Of a stretch of 64,000 nt of DNA, positions 1 to 7,842 are shown one piece after another; the first letter of the stretch is position 1; each line of letters begins with the position of its first letter. Position numbers and translations under genes: made by a program. Where the stretch lies: the NCBI RefSeq assembly GCF_020172085.1, contig NZ_JAIVAT010000008.1, positions 248,001 to 312,000 of the forward strand. The letters are read 5' to 3'. A model generated the notes under the pieces. The model did no database searches, was not told the origin of the DNA, and worked only from the letters and a program-made list of their open reading frames with translations. The DNA is from Rossellomorea aquimaris (lineage in GTDB: Bacteria > Bacillota > Bacilli > Bacillales > Bacillaceae_B).

Positions 1-36
1 CATTCTAGGTTAACGATTAATCATGTCACACAACAA

Positions 37-62
37 GAGGCGTCAATAGACGTCTTTTTTTT
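37..62 (+). terminator. Terminator of an upstream gene
   Basis: A short hairpin (GAGGCGTC, loop AATA, GACGTCTT, with two G-T pairs) is followed by eight T residues. It probably ends a gene lying left of the window. Confidence 0.6.
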
Positions 63-167
63 ATTGAAATGCCTGCCAAAAGAATTTGTATTTACCCGTC
101 ACTTATTATATTCTTTAGTCAGACTTTTACACTGAGAACGAGCTATTTTCATAGGAGGAATGCAACC

Positions 168-977
168 ATGACATTGAAAAAAACACTGACGATCGCCGGT
201 TCCGATACAAGCGGGGGCGCAGGGATCCAAGCCGATCTTAAAACCTTCCAGGAACACGGCGTATATGGGATGACGGCCCTCACCACTGTCGTGACGATGG
301 ACCCGAACAATCACTGGCACCACAACGTTCATCCCCTATCCATCGATACATTAGAAGCACAATTGGAAACGGTCCTGTCTGTCGGGATTGATGCCATGAA
401 GACCGGGATGCTTGGCACCGTTGAAATCATCGAGCTTGCAGCGAAAAAAATCGATGCATTTGGACTCGATAAAGTGGTCATCGACCCTGTTATGGTATGT
501 AAAGGAGAAGATGAGGTCCTTCATCCTGAAACAACTGACGCCATGAGAGAACATCTGTTACAGCGTGCCACCGTTGTAACTCCTAACCTGTTCGAAGCGG
601 GTCAGCTTGCCCAGACAGTCCCGATCAAAACCATCGACGATATGAAGGAAGCAGCGAAGAAGATCCACGACCTTGGCGCAAAAAACGTCGTCATCAAAGG
701 CGGGAAACAATTACGTCACGATAAAGCTCTCGATTTATTCTATGACGGAAACGAATTCACTCTTCTTGAAGAAGAAAAAGTAGAAACGTCGTATAACCAC
801 GGTGCAGGATGTACCTTCGCAGCAGCCATCACAGCGAACCTTGCAAACGGACAAGACGTGAAGGAAGCAGTTCAGAACGCCAAGTCCTTCGTCACATCCG
901 CCATCAAACACGGCTTCAAACTGAACGAATACGTTGGACCCGTTATGCACGGAGCTTACAACCGATTCGAAAAATAA
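168..977 (+). CDS. pdxK: Pyridoxine/pyridoxal/HMP kinase, ThiD-like PdxK
   Basis: A 269-residue ribokinase-fold kinase that phosphorylates pyridoxine/pyridoxal (vitamin B6 salvage), with possible activity on hydroxymethylpyrimidine. The N terminus has TIAGSDTSGGAGIQADLKTF, the substrate and phosphate binding start of the ThiD/PdxK family. DPVMVCKG lies mid-protein, and the C-terminal YNHGAGCTFAAAI carries the anion hole and catalytic Asp position of the family; here the usual GTGD is replaced by GAGC, as in Bacillus PdxK. That replacement and the length (B. subtilis PdxK is about 271 residues) favour PdxK over true ThiD. The ATG at 168 is chosen because AGGAGG lies about ten bases upstream; the reading frame extends further upstream, but without a ribosome site. 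It is monocistronic with a strong terminator after it. Confidence 0.92.
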   Translation: MTLKKTLTIAGSDTSGGAGIQADLKTFQEHGVYGMTALTTVVTMDPNNHWHHNVHPLSIDTLEAQLETVLSVGIDAMKTGMLGTVEIIELAAKKIDAFGLDKVVIDPVMVCKGEDEVLHPETTDAMREHLLQRATVVTPNLFEAGQLAQTVPIKTIDDMKEAAKKIHDLGAKNVVIKGGKQLRHDKALDLFYDGNEFTLLEEEKVETSYNHGAGCTFAAAITANLANGQDVKEAVQNAKSFVTSAIKHGFKLNEYVGPVMHGAYNRFEK

Positions 978-990
978 TGCCCATACCGGT

Positions 991-1031
991 GCCAGGCGCG
1001 AAACAGCCATTTCGTGTCTGGCCCTTTTTTT
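991..1031 (+). terminator. Terminator of pdxK
   Basis: GCCAGGCGCGAAA pairs with TTTCGTGTCTGGC across a short loop (one G-T pair) and runs into a T tract, just after the pdxK stop. Confidence 0.9.
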
Positions 1032-1176
1032 GAGGGACGGACCTTATCTTGAGGCCAATCTTCCATCAAATCACCCTTCCACCATCCCCAATCATACTTT
1101 TCGCAATCACTCATGAATTTTAGTAAGATAGTACATAATGGTTATGAGTCTTTTCTGTATTTAAGGAGGAAAAAGA

Positions 1177-1524
1177 ATGGAACCAATTAAGATTGCCGAT
1201 GTCCAGGGCATCATCACCCAGCTTGCACGGCAGGACGTTTATATACATTTAGAAACCACCAATGGAGCCTATGCCTCCCACTTTAATGAAGGCTTCTTCT
1301 CAGCCGGAGCGTACATCCGCAATGCGAAAGTCAACTATGAGCACGGAAAGATCATCGGGGACGGACCTTACCGTGTTGGCCTGAAGATTGAGCTCGGATG
1401 GATTTATGCCGAAGGACTGACACATTATGAGCTTGATGAACACGGACGCCTGCTGCTTGCCGGTCATGGCGGGGACGGGAAACTAGCCGTCGCCCTTGAA
1501 ATCAGTCCGACACCTTTTAACTAA
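1177..1524 (+). CDS. yojF: YojF family protein (DUF1806)
   Basis: A 115-residue protein closely matching the Bacillus YojF family: the stretches YIHLETTNGAY, AYIRNAKVNY and GPYRVGLKIELGWIYAEGLT are typical. No biochemical activity is established to my knowledge. It is cotranscribed with the bacillithiol deacetylase bshB2 32 bases downstream, the same pairing as yojF-yojG in B. subtilis, so a supporting role around bacillithiol synthesis is an inference from context. AAGGAGGA precedes the ATG at 1177. It is soluble, with no signal peptide or membrane segment. Confidence 0.88.
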   Translation: MEPIKIADVQGIITQLARQDVYIHLETTNGAYASHFNEGFFSAGAYIRNAKVNYEHGKIIGDGPYRVGLKIELGWIYAEGLTHYELDEHGRLLLAGHGGDGKLAVALEISPTPFN

Positions 1525-1555
1525 CTTGAACTCATATATAAAGGAGAGGTCACTA

Positions 1556-2239
1556 ATGGAAAAAGAAAGACAGGTACTGGTCATCTTCCCTCATCCAGAT
1601 GACGAGGCATTCGGTGTATCCGGGACGATATCCACGCACGTGAACAATGGAACGCCCGTCACGTATGCATGCCTCACGTTAGGTGAAATGGGGAGAAACT
1701 TAGGAAATCCGCCCTTCGCGACCCGGGAATCGCTTCCTTTAATCCGGAAGAAAGAACTGCAGAAAGCAGCCAATGTGATGGGGATCAAGGATCTCCGCAT
1801 GATGGGATACCGTGATAAGACTCTAGAATTTGAAAACGATGAAAAGCTTTCAAATATGGTGACGGAGCTGATCGAAGAACTAAATCCGTCCCTCATCATC
1901 ACATTCTACCCGGACTACTCCGTCCATCCGGATCATGAAGCAACCGCAAGAGCTGTCGTACGTGCCGTCCGTCGCCTACCGAAGGAATCAAGACCAAAGC
2001 TCCACTGCCTTGCATTTTCGAAGAACTGTGAAGAAGATCTAGGCAAACCAGATATACTTGTTGACATCACCCCGGTCAAAGACCAGAAAATCGGTGCCAT
2101 GAAGGCCCATATTTCCCAAACCGCCTGGATGCTGAAAGACCTTGAAAAAGGCATTCAGCAGAATGATCCTGAAGCGATGAAATGGGTGACGGTCGAACGA
2201 TTCTGGAGTTATCAATGGGAAAATGACAACGTAAAATAA
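1556..2239 (+). CDS. bshB2: Bacillithiol biosynthesis deacetylase BshB2
   Basis: A 227-residue LmbE/PIG-L family zinc hydrolase that deacetylates GlcNAc-malate in bacillithiol synthesis and may hydrolyse bacillithiol conjugates. Near the N terminus, PHPDDEAFG gives the zinc-binding HPDDE motif (His and two acidic residues). TFYPDYSVHPDHEATARAV supplies the second zinc histidine region (HPDH). Length matches B. subtilis YojG/BshB2 (about 221 residues). The start at 1556 follows GGAGAGG; an upstream in-frame start at 1496 would overlap yojF and has no ribosome site. It is the second gene of the yojF-bshB2 operon and ends at a strong terminator. BshB1 is the paralogous alternative, but the YojF neighbour decides for BshB2. 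Confidence 0.92.
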   Translation: MEKERQVLVIFPHPDDEAFGVSGTISTHVNNGTPVTYACLTLGEMGRNLGNPPFATRESLPLIRKKELQKAANVMGIKDLRMMGYRDKTLEFENDEKLSNMVTELIEELNPSLIITFYPDYSVHPDHEATARAVVRAVRRLPKESRPKLHCLAFSKNCEEDLGKPDILVDITPVKDQKIGAMKAHISQTAWMLKDLEKGIQQNDPEAMKWVTVERFWSYQWENDNVK

Positions 2240-2248
2240 ATCGTTTCA

Positions 2249-2282
2249 AAAGAGTTTGAGCCTTTGCTCAAGCTCTTTTTTT
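2249..2282 (+). terminator. Terminator of yojF-bshB2
   Basis: AGAGTTTGAGC pairs with GCTCAAGCTCT (one G-T pair), followed by a T run. Confidence 0.9.
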
Positions 2283-2330
2283 AATGGTGTTCTTCTATAT
2301 TTGTATATCAGGAATATATATGAATTAGAA

Positions 2331-2398
2331 AATGAGTGATTACTCACTTTACAAATCAACTTACAACCTTTATATTAATAAGTGAGTAATCACTCATT
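2331..2398 (+). promoter_or_regulatory. Promoter flanked by two TetR-type operators
   Basis: Two palindromes of the form TGAGT-N4-ACTCA lie at 2333-2346 and 2383-2396. They belong to a longer exact inverted repeat: AATGAGTGATTACTCACTT (2331-2349) is the reverse complement of 2380-2398. Between them sits a good SigA promoter: TTTACA at 2348-2353, a 17-base spacer and TATATT at 2371-2376. Operator 1 overlaps the -35 edge and operator 2 covers the expected transcription start. The obvious repressor is the TetR protein at 4188-4835, the third gene of the operon, giving autoregulation. Operators and promoter are seen directly; the repressor assignment is inference. Confidence 0.82.
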
Positions 2399-2420
2399 AT
2401 TTTCGAAAGGTGTGATTCAT

Positions 2421-3149
2421 GTGGATTCCATCCTCCAACTTGATGATTTGTCAAAATCATTCGGCTCGCAGGACGTACTTAAAAACGTTTCCCTCAACAT
2501 TCCAAAAGGAAAGATTTATGGTTTATTAGGTCCTTCCGGTTCTGGGAAAACGACGTTAATCAAATTGATGATCGGTCTTGAAACGCCGTCATCCGGCAGT
2601 GTCACCTATAAAGGAAACAAGCTGAAAGCGAAAGAGCTGTACCCATTCATCGGATATATGGCTCAATCCGATGCATTATACGATGAGCTGACAGCAAAAG
2701 AAAATCTGTCATTCATGGCTTCCCTTTACGGATTAAAGAAGGGCGAACGAAAAAAGCAAATCGAGAAGGTGATGACGACCGTCGACCTGTTGGACCACCT
2801 CAATAAGCCGGTGCATCAATATTCAGGTGGGATGAAACGAAGACTTTCCCTTGCCATCGCCCTTCTACATGACCCTGAAGTCTTATTTCTCGACGAACCG
2901 ACTGTCGGGATCGACCCTGTGTTGAGGAAAGAGATCTGGGATAGCTTTCACTCTCTCAAAGAAGAGGGCAGGACGCTGATCATTACGACCCATGTCATGG
3001 ACGAAGCTGAAAGATGCGACCAACTGGGACTCCTGCAGCACGGGAAGATCATTTCAAGCGATACACCCGCTGCGATTAAAGAAAACTACGGGGTCACATC
3101 GATTGAAGATGTATTTTTGAAAAACGGGGGTGTTTCCATTGAGAATTAG
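2421..3149 (+). CDS. ABC-2 type transporter ATP-binding protein
   Basis: A 242-residue ATPase subunit of an ABC-2 exporter, cytoplasmic at the membrane. GPSGSGKT is the Walker A motif, YSGGMKRR the ABC signature, VLFLDEPTVGID Walker B with catalytic Glu, and ITTHVMDEAERC holds the switch His. The class is the DrrA/CcmA-like drug or peptide exporter group. The GTG at 2421 is chosen because AAAGGTG lies eight bases upstream; the GTG at 2382 would lie inside operator 2 and in the transcription start region. It overlaps the permease gene and shares an operon with the TetR regulator, so the substrate is likely a toxic compound sensed by that regulator. Substrate unknown. Confidence 0.85.
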   Translation: MDSILQLDDLSKSFGSQDVLKNVSLNIPKGKIYGLLGPSGSGKTTLIKLMIGLETPSSGSVTYKGNKLKAKELYPFIGYMAQSDALYDELTAKENLSFMASLYGLKKGERKKQIEKVMTTVDLLDHLNKPVHQYSGGMKRRLSLAIALLHDPEVLFLDEPTVGIDPVLRKEIWDSFHSLKEEGRTLIITTHVMDEAERCDQLGLLQHGKIISSDTPAAIKENYGVTSIEDVFLKNGGVSIEN

Positions 3150-4155
3150 AGGATTTGTCGTTCGTATCCTTCAGCAGCTCCTACGGGATAAGCGGACATT
3201 GGCACTGATGTTTCTGGCACCGCTCTTGATTCTCAGCATGCTTTCTCTGGTATTTGACTCGGAGGATTATGAAGCCAAAGTTGCCGTTGTCGACCTTCCA
3301 CAGCAGCTGGAAGCGAAGTTCGATACAAGCGACTTCGAAACCTATTCAAGTACTGATAAGGCGTTGAAGGATATAAAAAATGGCGAACTCGATGGCTATA
3401 TTTCGTTCGAAGATCCCGCTTCACCTTCCATCACCATCGAAGGCAGTGACCCCACCGTCAATGGTGCCGTCATGAAGAAGATTCAAACCCTGTTCCCTTC
3501 CAGTTCACAAAATCTCTCCGATGAAGTGAACTATGTTCATGGAAGTAAGGACATGGAGATGTTCGATTCCTTTGGACCTGTTCTACTTGGTTTTTTTGTC
3601 TTCTTCTTCGTGTTTTTAATCAGTGGGGTATCTTTTTTAAGAGAAAGAACGACGGGAACATTGGAAAGGCTTCTTGCTTCCCCTATTAAAATCTGGGAAA
3701 TGGTCGTCAGTTACGTGATTGGCTTCGGAATCGTGACTCTCCTCCAGGCATCCTTGATCTCGTGGTACTCGATCTATGTTCTGGATATGATGATGAAAGG
3801 CAGCTTTTTCAACGTTTTGATCATCATTGTTTCTCTATCGTTCACTGCTCTTACTCTGGGAATATTACTGTCCGCTTTTGCTAAAAATGAATTACAAATG
3901 ATGCAGTTCATTCCGATTGTGGTCGTCCCGCAAATTTTCTTCTCAGGATTATTCAATCTGGATACCATTTCAGAGTGGCTTAGCTGGATCGGACCTTTCA
4001 CCCCGCTCTATTATGCAGCTGACGCATTAAGGGATATTATGATACGGGGCTATGCATTCGAAGATCTGCTCTATAATCTATCGATTCTGATTGGCTTTTC
4101 TCTGCTCTTTATCGTTCTCAATGTTGCAGCGCTCCGAAAATACCGTAAAATATAG
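3139..4155 (+). CDS. ABC-2 type transporter permease
   Basis: A 338-residue ABC-2 permease, the membrane partner of the preceding ATPase. One N-terminal membrane helix (TLALMFLAPLLILSMLSLVF) is followed by an extracytoplasmic domain of about 130 residues and then five hydrophobic segments, including FFVFFFVFLISGVSFLRERT with the conserved RERTTGTLERLLASP coupling region. The TTG at 3139 follows GGGGGTG by six bases and overlaps the end of the ATPase gene by 11 bases, which suggests translational coupling; a GTG at 3130 is an alternative start. The family exports drugs, peptides or lipids; which of these is not visible. Confidence 0.83.
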   Translation: MRIRGFVVRILQQLLRDKRTLALMFLAPLLILSMLSLVFDSEDYEAKVAVVDLPQQLEAKFDTSDFETYSSTDKALKDIKNGELDGYISFEDPASPSITIEGSDPTVNGAVMKKIQTLFPSSSQNLSDEVNYVHGSKDMEMFDSFGPVLLGFFVFFFVFLISGVSFLRERTTGTLERLLASPIKIWEMVVSYVIGFGIVTLLQASLISWYSIYVLDMMMKGSFFNVLIIIVSLSFTALTLGILLSAFAKNELQMMQFIPIVVVPQIFFSGLFNLDTISEWLSWIGPFTPLYYAADALRDIMIRGYAFEDLLYNLSILIGFSLLFIVLNVAALRKYRKI

Positions 4156-4187
4156 GTAAGGAATGAATGAAGTTAGGGGTTTAACCG

Positions 4188-4835
4188 ATGTCTGAAGAAA
4201 AAAATATATTTAAACAGTTATTCGAACAGGAAGAAACATTGACGGATAAACAGCAAAAAATCGTGGAGGCCGCCATCGAGATGTTTGCGGAACAAGGCTT
4301 TGCCTCCACCTCCACTAGTCAAATCGCCAAAAAGGCCGGTGTCGCAGAAGGAACCATCTTCCGGCATTACAAAACGAAGAAGGATCTGCTTCTTTCGATT
4401 GTATCCCCTACGATGGCCAAACTGATTGCACCATTTGTCATCCGCGATCTGAATAAGGTGCTCGACGCCAAATACGACCGGTATGAAGATTTCCTGAAGG
4501 CGATGATCTTGAACCGCCAGGAATTTTTGAAAGAGAACATGACCGCATTTAAAATTTTAATACAAGAAATCCCTTTTCACCCCGAGCTGAAAGAACAGTT
4601 CAGGGAGCATATCGGAGAAAAAGTAGTTGAGAAATTCGTAAGGCTCGTGGATCACTATAAAGAAAAAGGCCAGATTATCGACCTGCCATCATCCGCTGTC
4701 GTACGGTTTTCAGCGTCCAGCATCTTTGGGTTACTGCTGGTCAGGTACCTCTTTCTGCCTGAAGCCGATTGGGATGATGAGAAAGAGATCGAGATGACGG
4801 TGAAGATGATTGTGAATGGGATTGGGAAGGGATAA
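4188..4835 (+). CDS. TetR family transcriptional regulator
   Basis: A 215-residue TetR repressor. The N-terminal helix-turn-helix is clear at about residues 25-70: IVEAAIEMFAEQGFASTST, then IAKKAGVAEGTIFRHYKTKK. The remaining helical domain binds an unknown ligand. It is the third gene of the ABC exporter operon, 32 bases after the permease. The twin palindromes around the operon promoter at 2331-2398 are its likely binding sites, so an inducer would derepress both exporter and regulator. The ribosome site (AGGGG) is modest. Confidence 0.9.
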   Translation: MSEEKNIFKQLFEQEETLTDKQQKIVEAAIEMFAEQGFASTSTSQIAKKAGVAEGTIFRHYKTKKDLLLSIVSPTMAKLIAPFVIRDLNKVLDAKYDRYEDFLKAMILNRQEFLKENMTAFKILIQEIPFHPELKEQFREHIGEKVVEKFVRLVDHYKEKGQIIDLPSSAVVRFSASSIFGLLLVRYLFLPEADWDDEKEIEMTVKMIVNGIGKG

Positions 4836-4847
4836 AACGTGTAGGGA

Positions 4848-4879
4848 AGACTCCAGATGTCGATTTGGGGTCTTTTTTT
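4848..4879 (+). terminator. Terminator of the ABC-TetR operon
   Basis: AGACTCCAGA pairs imperfectly with TTTGGGGTCT, followed by seven T residues. Confidence 0.8.
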
Positions 4880-4905
4880 CGGTTAAATACGGGGTCCTGA
4901 AAGCA

Positions 4906-4957
4906 TTTATTTTCAATTCTCACCCTTTTATTTTCAAAAACAGGATTTTATTTTCAA
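4906..4957. repeat. Three short tandem repeats, period about 20 bases
   Basis: TTTATTTTCAA occurs at 4906-4916, 4927-4937 and 4947-4957 in the gap before the SDR gene. It looks like a decayed tandem intergenic repeat of unknown role. Confidence 0.5.
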
Positions 4958-5030
4958 AACGCCATCCTTCTGTTTTCCCCCTTCTTCCATCGGGTAAAAA
5001 ACCAACTATACACCACAAGGAGGTAGGAAA

Positions 5031-5825
5031 ATGAGTTTCCTTTTTCACGAAAGTACGTTGAACGATCAGCACATCGTCATCACTGGGGCCACCGGCGGCA
5101 TTGGATATGAAACGGCGAAAGTGGCCGTTCAGGCGGGTGCCAGGGTGACAATTACAGGGCGTAATGAAGAAAAACTGAAGCAGTTGAAGGCAGAGTGCGG
5201 AGATCCAGATAAAGTCTTCCTATACAAAGCAGATCTTACAAGTAACGAAGACCGCGAACAGCTCCTATCAGCGGCAAAGGCACAGCATGGACCCATCACC
5301 GGCCTTGTGAATTCAGCCGGCATTGGCGGCGGTGATTTGGTAGAGAACGTATCAGAGGAAGATCTCCGACGTATCATGGAGCTCAACTATTTCTCCCTGG
5401 TCCAGCTCTCCCAAGCTGTTTATCACCAAATGAAGTCCGGGAAAAGAGGAGCGATCATCAATATCTCTTCCCTTTCCGGGCTGCGAGGCACCCATGGAAA
5501 CAGTGCGTACAGCGGGTCTAAGTTCGCCGTGACAGGCTTCACTCAAGCTTTTGCCCATGAAGCGATTGAGCATCATGTCAGAGTAAACGCCATCTGCCCA
5601 GGATATGTGGACACAGAAATGGGACGGAACGCCATCAAATCCAAAGGGAAACGAGAAGGGAGAAGCTATGAGGAGCAATTAGAGATTGCCAAGGGAAGCA
5701 TTCCTTCAGGTAGATTGACTTCACCCGTTGAAGTCGCCAACACCATCGTTTATCTATTAAGTGATGCTGCTGAAAACATTGTCGGGGAGTCGGTCAAGAT
5801 TTCAGGGGGCAGCGTCATGCGATGA
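5031..5825 (+). CDS. SDR family NAD(P)-dependent oxidoreductase
   Basis: A 264-residue classical short-chain dehydrogenase. TGATGGIG is the dinucleotide-binding glycine motif near residue 20, NSAG the structural motif, and the catalytic set is Ser in INISSLSG plus YSGSK (YxxxK). The nearest functional class is 3-oxoacyl-ACP reductase-like; the substrate cannot be read from sequence. An Arg in TGRNEEKL after the second strand favours NADP. AAGGAGG precedes the ATG. It is monocistronic. Confidence 0.85.
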   Translation: MSFLFHESTLNDQHIVITGATGGIGYETAKVAVQAGARVTITGRNEEKLKQLKAECGDPDKVFLYKADLTSNEDREQLLSAAKAQHGPITGLVNSAGIGGGDLVENVSEEDLRRIMELNYFSLVQLSQAVYHQMKSGKRGAIINISSLSGLRGTHGNSAYSGSKFAVTGFTQAFAHEAIEHHVRVNAICPGYVDTEMGRNAIKSKGKREGRSYEEQLEIAKGSIPSGRLTSPVEVANTIVYLLSDAAENIVGESVKISGGSVMR

Positions 5826-5838
5826 CCCTCTAAGTAAC

Positions 5839-5871
5839 AAAAAAAGGGCAAGGGATTTTCCATCCTTGCCC
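5839..5871 (-). terminator. Terminator of the minus-strand lipoprotein gene
   Basis: GGGCAAGG (5846-5853) pairs with CCTTGCCC (5864-5871). The T run lies on the minus-strand side only, so it ends the lipoprotein gene rather than the SDR gene. Confidence 0.85.
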
Positions 5872-5873
5872 GG

Positions 5874-6209
5874 TTAACTGCCTTCTTGGATTTTCTTTTT
5901 GATCTCGTCGATATATTTTTGCTTTTCTTTTTCATTGTTTAACTGGTCGCTGCTTTTATCCTGGAGATATTTTTGAAGGGCCTTTTCAATCTCTTCATGT
6001 GAAGCGTCTTCCGAGATGACTCCGGTCTTTTTTAACATCTCAATGATCTTTTCATCGTTAGCCAGAACGTCCATCTTGCTTCCCGGCTGATCAGCAGGCA
6101 CATCAGAGTTGACTTCAGTAGAATTTTGCTCGTTCTTCTGCTCATCTGCTCCACATCCATTTAGGAACAAAACTGTTAATATACATGCGAACACCCATTT
6201 ACCACTCAC
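5874..6209 (-). CDS. Small predicted lipoprotein
   Basis: A 111-residue protein I do not recognise. The N terminus is a lipoprotein signal: basic SGKW, a hydrophobic stretch, then the lipobox LNGC with Cys near residue 18. The mature part is charged and hydrophilic with a Lys/Glu-rich, probably helical C terminus ending in KKIQEGS. The GTG at 6209 is chosen because GGAAGGGA precedes it and it places the signal peptide at the start. It is predicted to be membrane-anchored and surface-exposed. It stands alone between converging and diverging neighbours. Confidence 0.72.
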   Translation of the reverse strand: MSGKWVFACILTVLFLNGCGADEQKNEQNSTEVNSDVPADQPGSKMDVLANDEKIIEMLKKTGVISEDASHEEIEKALQKYLQDKSSDQLNNEKEKQKYIDEIKKKIQEGS

Positions 6210-6389
6210 ATCATCGCGTCCCTTCCAAAGAAAATGAACCATTGAATACTTTATTATATAAAATACCCCCATTTCCCTGTACAAATCACAAATCTACCTG
6301 ATATTGGGGAAATTAGTGCATTCATCACTTACTTGATTCTGTAATTTGTGGTTTAATAGATAGTACTATGGACCGATATTAGAGAGGAC

Positions 6390-6426
6390 GGTTGTGGAAT
6401 CACCTTCAACCTCTTCTTTATAAAGT
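6390..6426 (+). promoter_or_regulatory. Putative promoter of the sigma-factor operon (shared motif, copy 1)
   Basis: GGTTGT at 6390-6395, fifteen bases, then CTCTTCTTTATA at 6411-6422 followed by AAGT. The same elements with identical spacing occur upstream of the hydrolase gene at 7843-7879. A shared pair like this is expected if the encoded sigma factor recognises its own promoter and that of its target. Inference from the two copies only. Confidence 0.6.
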
Positions 6427-6467
6427 AAAAGCCGAGAGATATTTTCTCCTCTTTTTTTTACTTTAAA
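6423..6467 (+). promoter_or_regulatory. Leader hairpin upstream of the sigma gene
   Basis: AAAGTAAAA pairs with TTTTACTTT as an outer stem, with an inner GAGA/TCTC stem and a T-rich stretch. It may be an attenuator or a decayed terminator between the shared promoter and the LexA-like box. Confidence 0.45.
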
Positions 6468-6469
6468 AT

Positions 6470-6483
6470 CGAACATACGTTCT
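6470..6483. promoter_or_regulatory. LexA (DinR) box-like operator
   Basis: CGAACATACGTTCT matches the Bacillus SOS box consensus CGAAC-N4-GTTCG except for the last base. It lies 15 bases before the sigma-gene ATG, so LexA bound there would block initiation or early elongation. I saw no other box of this quality in the window. Confidence 0.68.
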
Positions 6484-6498
6484 ATTGGTGGTGAAAAA

Positions 6499-7074
6499 AT
6501 GGATTCATTAGTGATTGAATTTTATCGTCATTATCCTCATCTCAAACATAATAAAGCCGTTGAGTCCTTTATCAGTCAAGGAGCAAACCAGAAGTTAGTA
6601 GAAGATTTCTTACGTCACCCCAGTGCAATGAAGGAAGATCGATTAAACGAAGCTTTTAAAGCCCATTATTTTGATATCCGGTTTACCTCTTATGTCAGTT
6701 CATCCCTTTATTTTCACAGTGTGAACTTTGACAAACATATAAGAAAATATAGCGAACGCCACCCCCTGACCCTGGATAACCAAACGAATGAAGAGGGAAT
6801 GTCGTTTATCGATCTTGTTCCTGATCCGTCACCGGATATTTCTCCTTTCACCAATTATTCGACCCTGGGGGAATGCTTGGAGAACGAAGAGCTGTTGAAG
6901 GCCTATAAGACGTTGACTGACAAACAGAAGCACATCCTGGATCTTGCCTATGTGCAGGAATTATCTGATACGGAAATCGCCAGAATGTTTGGCGTATCTC
7001 AACAAGCCGTTTCCAAAACCCATCGAAAAGCTTTGTGCATATTAAAAACCATTCTTGAAAAAGGAGAATCATAA
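6499..7074 (+). CDS. sigO: SigO (YvrI)-like sigma factor, large subunit
   Basis: A 191-residue sigma-70-type protein. The C-terminal third is a clear region 4 helix-turn-helix: LTDKQKHILDLAYVQ, then SDTEIARMFGVSQQAVSKTHRKAL. The N-terminal half lacks an obvious complete region 2. The next gene, three bases downstream, encodes a 73-residue region-2-like protein, as in the two-subunit sigma factor SigO-RsoA of B. subtilis. A LexA-like box lies just upstream, as does a promoter motif repeated before the hydrolase gene at 7968. The likely regulon is the hydrolase/YvrJ genes downstream. Assignment as SigO is by architecture and the YvrJ neighbour; a phage-type late sigma is the alternative. Confidence 0.72.
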   Translation: MDSLVIEFYRHYPHLKHNKAVESFISQGANQKLVEDFLRHPSAMKEDRLNEAFKAHYFDIRFTSYVSSSLYFHSVNFDKHIRKYSERHPLTLDNQTNEEGMSFIDLVPDPSPDISPFTNYSTLGECLENEELLKAYKTLTDKQKHILDLAYVQELSDTEIARMFGVSQQAVSKTHRKALCILKTILEKGES

Positions 7075-7077
7075 ACT

Positions 7078-7299
7078 ATGGGAATACTATACGATTTAGT
7101 AAAAGAAGCAAAGTGCAACAGTGAATATGAAACGAAGGTCATCCGCACGTTCGAGCCGAAAATCAAGAAGTCGTTGTATCTCACACGGGTCGAAAACCGG
7201 GACGACCTCGAACAGGAGTTAAAGATCAGATTGATCCGGTACGTCCGGGACTATTCGCTGGAAAATGTACCAGGACTCTTTGATCTGAATGATCAATGA
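7078..7299 (+). CDS. rsoA: RsoA-like sigma region 2 subunit
   Basis: A 73-residue protein resembling the N-terminal conserved segment of sigma factors: MGILYDLVKEA, FEPKIKKSL, then NRDDLEQELKIRLIR, which matches the helix preceding and within region 2. It is too short to be a full sigma factor and is the size of B. subtilis RsoA (about 79 residues), which supplies the core-binding and -10 recognition part to SigO. It starts three bases after the sigO-like stop; AAGGAG lies about 12 bases before the ATG. A terminator follows. Confidence 0.72.
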   Translation: MGILYDLVKEAKCNSEYETKVIRTFEPKIKKSLYLTRVENRDDLEQELKIRLIRYVRDYSLENVPGLFDLNDQ

Positions 7300-7305
7300 A
7301 AAGAG

Positions 7306-7339
7306 GACAAGCATCCACATAGGGTGCTTGTCTTTTTTT
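7306..7339 (+). terminator. Terminator of the sigma-factor operon
   Basis: GACAAGCA pairs with TGCTTGTC, followed by seven T residues. Confidence 0.92.
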
Positions 7340-7341
7340 AT

Positions 7342-7802
7342 AAGGCTCTTTTCGTAAAGGTTGTTTTATTCATACAGACTATAGCTTTGCGAATGCACTG
7401 TCATGTGAAGTGTGTTGGAGGGTGAAGGGCAATGAATCTCCTAGAAAAGGAGTTGGTGTAAGTAAGTTTCCCATTTTCACGGTTATACTGAAGCAGTTAT
7501 GCTTGGACAGTTGATTGGAGCGGAAGGTGCTCGACTCCTGCGGGAAACGCTGGTCAGAACGAAAATCGGCGGCGGCTTGCTCAGGCCCGAAAAGCATAAG
7601 ATGAATGGGCCGGGAAGGCGTATTTTGCCTTCTTGGCCCATTTAGCTTATGACCTCGAGGGCCTAGCCGCCAGAGCTGGATCTTGAGACCCCACAGGGCG
7701 AAGCCCGAGGAGGGTCACCGCCAGCCCCGCGGAAAGCGAGCACCTGGAGCGGAAATCAACTACTGCTCGCTATATCTCAAAGCAACCATAACTACGAAAA
7801 CA
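7342..7802 (+). repeat. Dispersed GC-rich intergenic repeat, copy 1
   Basis: About 460 bases with no credible gene. It is closely similar to the reverse complement of 27301-27697. Shared blocks include GGAGCGGAAGGTGCTCGACT, a large internal hairpin (7595-7651, imperfect here) and CAGGGCGAAGCCCGAGGAGG. Both ends carry TTTTCGTA-like sequence in inverted orientation, like short terminal repeats. No transposase is present. From memory, similar blocks recur in intergenic regions of many Bacillaceae, so it is probably a non-autonomous mobile or structured-RNA repeat family. Confidence 0.8.
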
Positions 7803-7842
7803 TCCTTTCATTACTGAACTTCCCCAACAATTTTCAACAAAA

